NCBI GenBank assembly: GCA_028554795.2
Contig: CM068828.1
Span: forward strand, 20,143,936 to 20,207,935
Length of the DNA: 64,000 nucleotides
Source: Sinohyriopsis cumingii
Taxonomy: Eukaryota > Mollusca > Bivalvia > Unionida > Unionidae
Direction: 5' to 3'
A model generated the notes under the pieces. That model made no database searches. It saw nothing but the letters and a program-made list of their open reading frames with translations, and was not told the origin of the DNA. This document shows, piece after piece, positions 44,561-52,399 of this stretch; position 1 is the stretch's first letter; the number at the start of each line of letters is the position of its first letter. A program made the position numbers and the translations under genes.

Positions 44561-45851
44561 GTTTTGCGAATGTTTCAAGTCGGAACTGGATCCGTTTGCC
44601 ATGCCACACACTATGATGACGATACAAGAATTCCAATGGGTAGAATTTCATCACATCTTCTTGTTGACAACCTCAGCCTCCATCGAATTTGAAATCAACG
44701 CACAACCGGAAGATTACATCGATCTAAATAGTAGTTACTTGTACCTGAAAGTCAAAGTGATCGAAACGGACGACACCGCTCTAGGAGCTGATGATAGAAT
44801 AGCTCCGTCAATAATTTCATGCATTCCTTGGTCAGCGAAGTGGATTTGTACTTGAATAACAACCTAGTCAGCAGCAAGATGGATACTTGCTCTTACCGAG
44901 CATACCTCGAAAATCTCTTGACGTAGGGACTAGATGCCAAGAACAACTCATCTGTATGTTTTCGTCGTATGGAAATCTAACACAGCGTGAGAGGACAAGT
45001 TCAACGACACAGCCGTGATAGCATGCTGACAATCCTCACAATGTGGGTTTTAAAGATAATCCTGCAAGGACGTTGTTTAGAACTGATGGATCGTTTGCAT
45101 TTGGACATGTGGTTGCAAGAAAATTATTTGCTGTACGGAGTGGATATCCGCCTTAGACTGAATCACAGTAGTACCGTTTTCCATTTGATGGCCCATGCCA
45201 ACGAGTACAAAACTATCATCCAAGAAGCCAGACTGTACGTGCGACGCGTGGAAGTTTTACCTAAAATGGGAAACGACATCAGTCACACTTTGAGCAGAAC
45301 GAGCACTAAGTATCCGATACGACGCGCGGAAGTGAAAACCTTCACCATTGCTGTTGGACTCCGATCTAAGATCGAAGATGACCTATTCCGAGGACAGCTA
45401 CCCACACGTTTAATCATTGGTATCATCAGCAACGAAGCCCTCAACGAAGCCGTCACTGCCAACACTTTCCAGTTAAAGCACTACAGAGTGTCCAAGATCA
45501 GTTTCAGTCGCGATGCAAAGCCTTGTGTACCAGATCCTTTAAACCTAAGTTTACCGAGAATAATTACTTGAGATCGTACTTGTCCCTGTACGAAGCCATT
45601 GGACAGTTAGGGACCAACAGCAGCCACAGCATTTCACGATTATGCAGGAGGATATGCTTTGTGGGCCTTTGATTTCACTCCAGACCAAGGCAGCGAAGAG
45701 GGGCATTTCCACCCTATACAATCCGGTCAACTGCTTGTGTAACTTCAGTTTGCAGAAGCTCTAACCGAGTTAGTGAACGTCATCTTGTATGCCGATTCGA
45801 CAACACTCTAGAAATCAACAGTTTGAGAGAAGTCATTCTAAGCTATTAGAA
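44541..45851 (+). pseudogene. major capsid protein (double jelly-roll, F54H12.2-like), Polinton
   Basis: The N part has SELDPFAMP, EFQWVEFHHIFLLT and the hallmark EDYIDLNSSYLYLKVKV. A frameshift near 44,805 is followed by SEVDLYLNNNLVSSKMDT in another frame and a short stop-rich stretch to about 45,060. A long open part (to 45,571) includes NYLLYGVDIRLRLNHSS, TKYPIRRAEVKTFTIAVG and LFRGQLPTRLIIGIISNEAL, the best conserved strands. The C-terminal GYALWAFDFTPDQGSE and FAEALTELVNVILYADS follow after more breaks. This gene family is widespread in invertebrate genomes under the C. elegans name F54H12.2. Confidence 0.85.
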
Positions 45852-45883
45852 GTTGTGGAAGACTCTTTTCTCTCTTTGAATGA

Positions 45884-46368
45884 TAAAGTCTCTTTGGAAA
45901 TGGAATGGGAGGATATTGTGAAAGCAGAACCACCCACCAAAAAAGACAAAGACTAAGAGGACATAGTGATGAAGTCCAGATGGCCAGAACAAGAACAACA
46001 TTTAGTCTCCTGTTTCGCCAAACACATGGCAGAAACAGTTACAGGGTTGACCAAGCAAAAAATGTACTGGATGTCAAGACGATCATCCCAGTCATATTCA
46101 AGACGATAAATGTCTGATGTTCAGCCAAGAAGAAAACTTGGAAGAGTATCTGGATGACGCTTGGGGTCTCAGCTCGGAAGAAGCAGTGTTTCGTCAGTGG
46201 TATAAAGACTTGAGTGATCACTCCTCCCCTCCATTGACTGCTCTAGAGATCCATCGCATCGAATCTATCTTGGCACAGATTACGGAGATGAAGCGAAGAG
46301 ACGATTACTTGAGAGGGATTTTCAAACAAAAAGTCAGGATTGAATTGATGACTTATCATTACCTGTGA
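45884..46368 (+). pseudogene. unidentified Polinton ORF before the protease
   Basis: A frame beginning MEWEDIVKAEPPTKKDKD is broken by TAG and TAA. The second part is open from 46,117 to 46,368 (83 codons; ENLEEYLDDAWGLSSEEAVF) and is acidic then basic and helical (QITEMKRRDDYLRGIFKQKV). Position between capsid and protease suggests a virion or accessory protein. I recognise no domain. Confidence 0.4.
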
Positions 46369-46390
46369 AAGAAGAAAAACACAAAAGAAA

Positions 46391-46830
46391 ATGGATACCT
46401 GAAAACTTTGTTACCTTTTGAAAAACAGTTCGTACACCTCTTCTTGGAATCCTGTCGTGTGCACTAAAGTTGAACTTCCTCATTGCAAACCTAAAGACTA
46501 TCAAGTTTATGTCAAAAACACGGACGACAGTCATCTCCCAGGAACATACTGGGTAGTCGTCTACTTTCCCCACGATGCCTATTTTTTTTATTTGTATGGA
46601 TTACCGCATTTGGAAGTCGATATCATTGACTTTATGAGAAGAAATGCTCAGGCGACACGATTTCAGTAATGTGAAATTGCAAGGCACAGATGGTGTGTGG
46701 AAAATATTGTTTGTATTTTCTTCATCAACGCAGTCTTGGATATCCCTTAGAACACTTAGTGACTTATTTTGATCGTGACTCTTCTAGAAACGATGAAAAA
46801 GTAGATAGATGGTTTTGTGACCATTTTTGA
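46391..46830 (+). pseudogene. adenain-like cysteine protease (peptidase family C5), Polinton
   Basis: From ATG at 46,391 with TGA at codon 4, the frame encodes KPKDYQVYVKNTDDSHLPGT and YWVVVYFPHDAYFFYLYG. In the family this region carries the catalytic His before Trp and an acidic residue before the later Tyr-Gly; here His is Tyr and the acidic position is also changed. After a frameshift near 46,690, VCGKYCLYFLHQRSLGYPLE holds the catalytic Cys block. Adenain matures capsid proteins; this copy cannot be active. Confidence 0.8.
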
Positions 46831-46989
46831 TATCTCTTGTCCTTAGCTAGGAAACTTAGTGTACATCAATGGCCAAATGACCTCCATCAGTTTAAGTCTA
46901 AGTTGAGATCACAACTTGTCAACCTTGTCAAAAATTTGTTATTTGACAAAGAAGTGTTGATTTTATTTATGTGTTGATGGTTTGTTGGC

Positions 46990-47018
46990 TGAATAAAAAT
47001 GTTTAAAAAAAAATAAAT
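46990..47018 (+). terminator. candidate polyadenylation signals
   Basis: GAATAAAAATG and AAAATAAATG lie about 160 bp after the protease stop, at the end of the Polinton plus-strand genes. Confidence 0.4.
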
Positions 47019-47071
47019 GTGGTTTGTTGTAAAAAAATTTTTTTACTATATATGCTCTTTGACTGCTCTCT
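47019..47071 (-). repeat. inverted repeat, right arm, with TATA-like core
   Basis: The inverse of 44,064-44,126: TGTGGTTTGTTGTA, an A/T run, and ACTATATATGCTCTTTGAC. It marks the end of recognisable Polinton sequence, about 50 bp before the first histone-type promoter module. Confidence 0.8.
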
Positions 47072-47120
47072 ATCCCTCACCATGAGATGAGCTATAGCGT
47101 TTCTACCAAAAAACCGTATG

Positions 47121-47180
47121 GATGTTTTCTATCACGTCCACGCTTGAACAATATAAAGCGAGACAGTTTCCAGTTAGAAA
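47121..47180 (+). promoter_or_regulatory. TATA promoter module, unit E
   Basis: GATGTTTTCTATCACGTCCA then CGCTTGAACAATATAAAGCG. The same module occurs at 49,631-49,680 and 51,131-51,185 with identical order: TGTTTTC, CACGTCC, 12-17 bp, TATAAAG. TATA box at 47,152-47,158. Confidence 0.6.
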
Positions 47181-47639
47181 TTATAAGGTGGCTACATCCC
47201 AGCCATCAGGCCTAGGCGTACAAAGTGGCAATGATTGAGAAATAAAAAAGACCAAATAATTTATGTAAGATCCCCAAAATTATAATAAAAAGGTGGTCAA
47301 AAATCCAATCGCCATCAGGCTCCGCTGCACAATGCTGCACCCAAATTATTCATAGAAATTAAGGCTCCAAATTAAGTATATAAGGTGACTAACATCCTAG
47401 TAACCAGGCCCCCCACCCCACACAAGGCGAAAAATAACTTTACCTAATTATATAGAACCCAAAACTATCAAACGTTATAAATAAATACCCTATAAAAAAA
47501 GTAAAACTTAATGCCTACTTCACAAAAAAATTCTCTTTCTTTTTCCTTCATTCAACAGCACAGATACAGTCCTTCAAAATTTTGCAAAACGCTATTTATG
47601 TTGGAAACTGGGATCTAAATTAGCTCTGAATGTTGGATG
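47181..47639. other. no gene recognised
   Basis: AT-rich spacer between the unit E promoter module and its leader cassette, possibly an insertion. CATCAGGC is repeated near 47,203 and 47,311. Confidence 0.35.
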
Positions 47640-48027
47640 TTACAAACGGCTTCCTTCCTAACTAAATACTTACCATCCTACCCTCGTCTGGACATTCAGT
47701 CGCACTGAGCTATTCACGCATTAAACCTTCTATCCCGATGAGCGTGTGGTCACGGTACCGGGGTGGCGCTATCAGTGGGGTATAATCCACCAATAAGCGA
47801 AGCAGTGGATGCAGACTTTCCAACGATGAGCATGGGTGCTTCTAATCCCGCTCGTCGTTTGTCCCGTGGGATTTCAATGTCCCGAAATCGGACATAATTA
47901 AGTAGCACACTCTGCGTGCATTAAAGCGTTGGTGGATGAGGCTTTTCTTCCGTTCCCCTAGGACAATTTTTAGTCCACTATTACGGACTTTAAATCGTCG
48001 CGCATGCAGTATGTGCGCAAGCGACGA
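47640..48027 (+). promoter_or_regulatory. palindrome-rich leader cassette, unit E (no ORF attached)
   Basis: Contains AAACGGCTTCCTTCC, the internal-loop hairpin CCCG...CGGGG (47,734-47,763), GTCCCGTGGGAT, the hairpin GCACAC-TCT-GCGTGC (47,905-47,919) and the 33-bp palindrome TCGTCGC...GCGACGA (47,995-48,027). No ORF or histone-type hairpin follows; an ATC microsatellite (48,045-48,086) does. Confidence 0.5.
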
Positions 48028-48044
48028 TAATACAGTCATAATCA

Positions 48045-48086
48045 TCATTATCATCATTATCATCATCATCATTATCATCATCATCA
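48045..48086. repeat. ATC trinucleotide microsatellite
   Basis: ATC/ATT repeats, open on the minus strand as poly-Met/Ile. Confidence 0.9.
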
Positions 48087-48424
48087 GTCTGACGAATAAA
48101 AGATCCTTTTAAGGGCTACTGATTGCATTGTTACTAAGAGATTTCAGTTTGGCTTGAAATTTAAACTCGATTATCCGACAACCGAATATGATCTTTTGAC
48201 CACCGTTCTAAATTATAACCACATCTCTTAACTTGATAATCTAAAATTGTACTGGATCCTTAGACCTATATTATTGGTATAAATAAGAATTATGTACACT
48301 ACGTACTTTTAAATCTCAATCTAATGTGTAGGAAAATGTATAACTAAACTTAAAACTATGACTAATTACAGCTGTTGCTAACACAAAACTGGTAATAGGA
48401 AATACCCACTATATAGACAACCGG
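48087..48424. other. no gene recognised
   Basis: AT-rich spacer between units E and B. Confidence 0.4.
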
Positions 48425-48860
48425 ATTGCATTTGACAGTATTAATTTTGGCGTTTCACGTACCTTCCGGCTGGCGTTTGGTGTCTCCTTCCGGGTCCCAC
48501 TCCTCCCTGCCAACTCGGACATTAAAAGACGAGTGTGTGGCCAATTCCCACTCGTCTATAAATCAGGTGCCCCGAAGAGCGTGTAAGCACGGAACCGGGG
48601 TAATATTTTATCCTGCAGCAAACACATTTATCTACACTAAGCGTGTGTTGGGTCTATTCCCACTCATGATAGTTCTACAGACAGGTCATTTGGGACTTTA
48701 TTGTCCCACAACGTGGGACTTTATTGTCCCACAACGTGTTGGCTAAATTAAATAGCACTCTTTGAGTGCATAAATGCGCTGGGGAATGAGGCACTCTTTC
48801 CTTCCCCCGTGAATAAGTAATTAACCTTCGTATGAGGGTACTAAACAGTTGTAAATGATT
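48425..48860 (+). promoter_or_regulatory. palindrome-rich leader cassette, unit B
   Basis: Holds the internal-loop hairpin CCCCG...CGGGG (48,570-48,600), a directly duplicated GTGGGACTTTATTGTCCCAC palindrome (48,690-48,735), the perfect hairpin GCACTC-TTT-GAGTGC (48,755-48,769) and a GGGGAATGAG...CCTTCCCCC block. The ORF of unit B starts 60 bp after it. Confidence 0.5.
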
Positions 48861-48919
48861 AATGGGCGAAAACGACTTAAATTTAAAAGTCAGTCAGTCA
48901 GTCTGACCATCCATTTTTA

Positions 48920-49301
48920 ATGCATCAACCTGTGAAGTTGTCTTCAAGACTAGCAAAGCTGAACGAAGCACACGTCCAGTTGCATCGTGTCAGGCAAAAC
49001 CTGATGCAAAAGCCTGAAGAGATAGGTAATGTCAGGATGTTGAAAGTGGCACAAAACCTGATAGAAGAGGTCTTCAGAGAAGAAATAAAAAAGGAGCAAG
49101 AAGAATGGACCGAGAAGTACAGACTTCAGAAGCAGCAGCAGAGAGAGAGAGAGAGAGCAGCAGCAGCATCAGCAGCTACAGCAGCAACAACAGCAGGAGC
49201 AACACAGAAGTTTTGTCGACTGTAGAGTAGACACTAAAGAGTTCTCCTCTTTCCGAAGAAGCAGGCCGTATCCCGTGAGAAAACCTGCTGACAGACGGTG
49301 A
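48920..49301 (+). pseudogene. small charged protein of the histone-3'-end family, unit B
   Basis: From ATG at 48,920 the product is a charged, coiled-coil-like chain: LSSRLAKLNEAHVQLHRVRQ, NLIEEVFREEIKKEQEEWTE, then Gln-rich. A GA run at 49,140-49,158 shifts the frame; in the +1 frame the conserved block SFVDCRVDTKEFSSF and a basic tail (RRSRPYPVRKPADRR) follow to TGA at 49,299-49,301. The same block and order are in unit A, where the frame is continuous, so the GA run is the lesion. About 126 codons in all. No family recognised. It ends 45 bp before a histone-type stem-loop. The N part lacks any histone fold. Confidence 0.6.
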
Positions 49302-49345
49302 CGCAATCTTGGACGATATGAGATTGCCACAACCCCAAAGAAAAC

Positions 49346-49387
49346 AGTCCTTTTCAGGGTTACCCCAATAATTTGTGAAAGAGATAA
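49346..49387 (+). terminator. histone-type mRNA 3'-end signal, unit B
   Basis: CCCCAAAGAAAAC, then AGTCCT-TTTC-AGGGTT (49,346-49,361; six pairs including G-T), then ACCCCA and, 15 bp on, GTGAAAGAGATA. Loop TTTC, 5' CCAAA and 3' ACC flanks are those of histone mRNA stem-loops. Confidence 0.65.
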
Positions 49388-49630
49388 TAGTCAAATTGCC
49401 AAAAATTTGTGTATTTGTGTTTGTCTTTAGGTAAAAAAAAAATAGAAGTGTGCCTATAATCAGTTCGTTTCCCTGGATTTTAGGATAGTGTGTGTTTGTT
49501 GTAGGTTTGTATGTATGGGTGGTAATAAAGAGAGTTTGTAGAAAAAAGTGAACGTGAGTGTTTCTTTTAGGTTCGCGCGTTCCATGTTTTTGGTTATGGT
49601 GTGGGTATTGTTGGTTTTTTGTGTAAAGGG

Positions 49631-49680
49631 TGTTTTCCTTCACGTCCGTGCTTCATAAATATAAAGCGGAGCGTTCATCA
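49631..49680 (+). promoter_or_regulatory. TATA promoter module, unit C
   Basis: TGTTTTCCTTCACGTCCGTG, then CTTCATAAATATAAAGCGGA and GCGTTCATCA. TATA box at 49,660-49,666. It shares TTCACGTCCGTG and GCGTTCATCA with the unit D module 1.5 kb downstream. Confidence 0.65.
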
Positions 49681-49970
49681 GTCTGGCTACAAAACGCCTT
49701 CCTCCCTTAGACACCCGTCCTGCCTTTCCACGACCGGACATTTTAAACTTGCTGTGCGAGTGAGTGCGTGTGGGTCTATTTCCAATCACCACCTGTCCCG
49801 TGGGACAATACGACCCGAAAACGGACAAAATCAATCAGCAAACTAGGTGTACATTAAAACGTTGGGGGATGCGGCACTGTTCTATCCCCCTCGATAAAAA
49901 TCAGTCAGCCCCCTCCCAATGTGGGGGCATTAACGGGTCGTGCATGCCCTAGTGTGCGAATGCGACCTAA
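49681..49970 (+). promoter_or_regulatory. leader cassette, unit C
   Basis: Contains AAAACGCCTTCCTCCC, GTCCCGTGGGAC, a decayed GCAC/GTGC hairpin, GGGGGATGCGGCAC and the palindrome GGTCGTGCATGC...GCGACC (49,936-49,967) directly before the ORF. Confidence 0.5.
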
Positions 49971-49989
49971 ATTCAACTAACGAACGAGT

Positions 49990-50328
49990 ATGGATACCGA
50001 TCGTCATCGTATCAAGATTAGAGAAAATGAGTAGGATTGCCAAACTGTTAAACTCCAAATTTACCTGGAGTATGCCCAGCGTCTGCTGAATGAGCATGTC
50101 ATGGAGGCCGTAGAAGAAAGTGCAAAAATAGAAGATGAGGGGGAGAAGAGAAAAAAGAAAGAAGAGAAGGAAAATAAAAGGCCTATCCTACCTCACTTCA
50201 CCCTGAGACAGACCAGCGAAGTCAAACCCATGGTGAGGACACCGCCCCAGCGACAAGCACCACAGCCACTACCACCACCACCAAAACACTTGGTTCCCCA
50301 GAAGAAAAAAAATGGGACGCGGAATTAG
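49990..50328 (+). pseudogene. small charged, proline-rich protein, unit C
   Basis: ATG at 49,990 opens MDTDRHRIKIRENE, then TAG (50,032-50,034), then a continuous frame to 50,328. It encodes LEYAQRLLNEHVMEAVEESA, a Glu/Lys-rich stretch (KRKKKEEKENK), a Pro-rich segment (PPQRQAPQPLPPPPKHLVP) and ends KKKNGTRN. The AQRLLNEHVMEAVEE part resembles AQNLIEEVFREE of unit B in layout. Coding-like sequence continues past the stop (LGGVTINQVHLEFKI near 50,530-50,575), so the original may have been longer. No known family. Confidence 0.45.
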
Positions 50329-50576
50329 ACGGGCAAAGACAAGAGTAGGAGCCTCAGCGAACACAACATCTATGGGTGCAGAATAGACGAAGGAGACAAG
50401 AACAAGTCTTCACCATCCCTCAAACGGAGGGATTGGATACTGAAGCCAAGCAAACCCACTCTGCGCTTCCAACCACCAGAATAAATTCGGGAAACGATTG
50501 GAGTCGGCGTTGCGTCTGTGGTGCCAGGCCTGGGAGGTGTCACCATTAACCAGGTGCATCTGGAGTTCAAAATAAC

Positions 50577-50616
50577 TGCCCTTCTCAGGGTTAACCAGAT
50601 CTCTAGAAAAGAGTGA
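50577..50616 (+). terminator. histone-type mRNA 3'-end signal, unit C
   Basis: Hairpin TGCCCT-TCTC-AGGGTT (50,577-50,592, four strong pairs plus G-T), then AACCA and CTCTAGAAAAGAG, the latter a good match to a U7-pairing element. Confidence 0.5.
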
Positions 50617-50639
50617 CTGATCAAGTAGCGAAACAATAT

Positions 50640-50870
50640 TAGTTTTTGTGTGTATGTGTTTTTTGTTTGTTTGTGTTTGTGTGCATGCGCATAGGTGTGC
50701 GTGTTTTTGTTTTTGTTTGTATGCGTGCGCGTACGTTTGTGTATTTTGTTTGTGTTTGTGTGCGTGCGCGTACGTGTGCATTTTTGTTTGTTTGTTTTCG
50801 TGCCCGTACGTGTGTGTGTTTGTTTTTGTGTGCGTTCGCGTACGTGTGTGTGTCTTTTTTCCCTTAACAA
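50640..50870 (+). repeat. GT-rich simple-sequence tract
   Basis: Degenerate TGTGTTTTTGTTTGTGTGCG repeats; open in several frames on both strands by composition only. Confidence 0.85.
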
Positions 50871-51130
50871 ACTCATTGTCCCTACACCCATGAGTGTTTG
50901 TTTTGTGTGAATGTGGAGTAGTGTGACAATAAACGCTAACTCATTTGCTGATCTGATTCTAGGTGATGGTGTGTTTTGTAAATAAAAACTTTCCTTCTCC
51001 ACTATGTATTGATAGAAAGTAAGTAAGTTTTGTTAGCATTAATGTGTTGTTTTGTATTAAAAAATTTTTTTAGGTTAGCAATCAAATCACTATGGGTTGT
51101 TTGGTATGTGATATCGGTAGTTGGTGAGAG

Positions 51131-51190
51131 TGGATGTTTTCCTTCACGTCCGTGTTTGAGAGGTATAAAGTGTAGCGTTCATCATTCGCG
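51131..51190 (+). promoter_or_regulatory. TATA promoter module, unit D
   Basis: TGGATGTTTTCCTTCACGTC, CGTGTTTGAGAGGTATAAAG, TGTAGCGTTCATCATTCG. TATA box at 51,164-51,170; the ATG of unit D is only 45 bp further on, giving a compact histone-like gene layout. Confidence 0.65.
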
Positions 51191-51214
51191 CCATTCATCA
51201 TTAAATAAACGAAG

Positions 51215-51304
51215 ATGGCTTCTAACCACATGGACAAGATGATGGCATTCCAAGGAGTAGTGGATGATCTAGGAATGGTGGAGAAAGAAGTATGGCTGTC
51301 ATAG
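51215..51304 (+). pseudogene. unit D short ORF with basic C-terminal remnant
   Basis: ATG at 51,215 opens a 29-codon frame (MASNHMDKMMAFQGVVDDLG). In another frame just after its stop, TWRLIRNWWKRRRRSKN is readable up to the histone-type hairpin and resembles LRRWWKNWRSGRKQK of unit F. The unit is therefore probably a shortened, frameshifted relative of F. It has the most complete set of signals (promoter module, ATG, hairpin, downstream element), all within 290 bp. Confidence 0.4.
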
Positions 51305-51374
51305 TCCCCACCGAGTCAACATGGAGATTAATAAGGAACTGGTGGAAAAGAAGAAGAAGAAGTAAAAATCCCAA

Positions 51375-51415
51375 AGTCCTTTTCAGGGCCCCTCTTCTGT
51401 CTCGAAAAGATGCAT
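51375..51415 (+). terminator. histone-type mRNA 3'-end signal, unit D
   Basis: CCCAA, then AGTCCT-TTTC-AGGGCC (51,375-51,390; five pairs), then CCCTC and CTCGAAAAGATGC. The downstream element is shared almost exactly with unit F. Confidence 0.65.
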
Positions 51416-52133
51416 GTTCTCTGTTGCCTAAAAAATTTTTTTAGTCGATTTTGGTGTGTGATAGACTTAAGTCGATAAATCTAGGTATGTCTTTGTCTCT
51501 AACCCTGTCTCTAACTACGTCTCTATGTCCATAGAGTAGTGCGTATTCAGGTCAGCCCCTTGCCACACTGTTCCGCTCGATTGTGGTCAGCCTCTTGCAA
51601 CATTGTTTCCAGAATCCAGTACCGTGACGTCCCCCTCTACAATTTCCTTTGTCCCTATAGTCTCAATCGATTGTTGCTATACATTTCCTATGTTCAGTTT
51701 ACCTTCTCCCTTTACAGTCTCAACCCTGTTAAAGTGCCTTTTGTCTCTATAGTGCCGGAACCATTGTCCCTATAAATCTTGTCTCTATATCGTCTAAGGG
51801 GGTATTTTGTCCCTATATCGTCCCAGGGGGTATTTTAATGGTAAGTCCCATTGTCCCTATAAATCTTGTCCCTATATCGTTCCAGGGGGTATTTTAATGA
51901 TAAGTCCCATTGTCCCTATATCTTCCCCATTCACTACTTATATCCGATCCAGCGTTCTTGTTATATCCAATCAGGGTTATTTGTTCATAAAGATTACTAT
52001 TAAGAACAACAACTCTGCAATTGTTAAAAAAATATCTGATATATCATGAACACAGTTCTTGACATTCATGTCAATTCACTTGAATGTGAAATAAACCTTC
52101 CATTTCCTCCAGTCTAACGATGTGCCAGGTGTG

Positions 52134-52136
<3 letters not shown>
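51416..52136 (+). repeat. imperfect repeats of GTCCCTATA type
   Basis: Between about 51,480 and 51,930 the motif TTGTCCCTATA with CGTCCCAGGGGGTATTTTAA recurs with irregular spacing of 20-70 bp. The rest is unique. No supported gene. Confidence 0.6.

Positions 52137-52196
<60 letters not shown>
52137..52196. repeat. AT dinucleotide microsatellite
   Basis: About 30 TA repeats. Confidence 0.95.
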
Positions 52197-52201
<5 letters not shown>

Positions 52202-52399
52202 CAATTACGTTATTTGATATGTATCTACTTGATATTGCAGTTCTATTTTCTTTAAGTGATATCAGCTCCACTAATCAAATATTTTGAAAAGAATTAAGAA
52301 TTGAATCTACTACATTTAAAATTACTGAAATAACACTTAGTGACGAGTTTATGAACTGAATGCTTTTCAGTAGACAGTATTTTCAAAAGTCGTCCTTTG

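Larger units (their letters stand above)
38790..46830 (+). mobile_element. Polinton/Maverick (adintovirus-like) relic
   Basis: Eight kilobases, all genes on the plus strand, in this order: packaging ATPase, two small glycine-motif proteins, a basic ORF, a small charged protein, integrase with chromodomain, a two-segment membrane protein, penton-like protein, pVI-like protein, major capsid protein, an unknown ORF and an adenain-like protease. This gene set defines Polintons and adintoviruses. The family's protein-primed B-type DNA polymerase is not seen. Nearly every gene has stops, frameshifts or deletions, so this is an old, non-functional copy. Left edge: junction with the gypsy relic; right edge: before the histone-type units at 47.1 kb. 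Confidence 0.85.

Noticed and set aside
47734-47763. Hammerhead-ribozyme-like core (GATGAG, short stem, CGGNAC) in the leader cassettes
   Set aside because: The flanks pair with each other (CCCCG/CGGGG), so the fold is a simple internal-loop hairpin rather than a three-way junction, and no UH cleavage site is placed correctly.
49176-49643. 155-codon minus-strand ORF across the end of unit B
   Set aside because: It is antisense to the unit B coding end, its hairpin and the spacer; low-complexity Leu and Thr/His runs explain the open frame.
49640-49834. Minus-strand ORF beginning MSGRGK, like the start of histones H2A and H4
   Set aside because: The match ends after six residues, the rest is not histone, and the DNA belongs to the leader cassette, whose other copies do not keep this frame. 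Given the nearby histone-type signals it was tempting, but it is probably coincidence.
50370-51002. 210-codon minus-strand ORF rich in Thr, His and Lys
   Set aside because: It reads the GT-rich simple sequence and the antisense of unit C; composition alone keeps it open.
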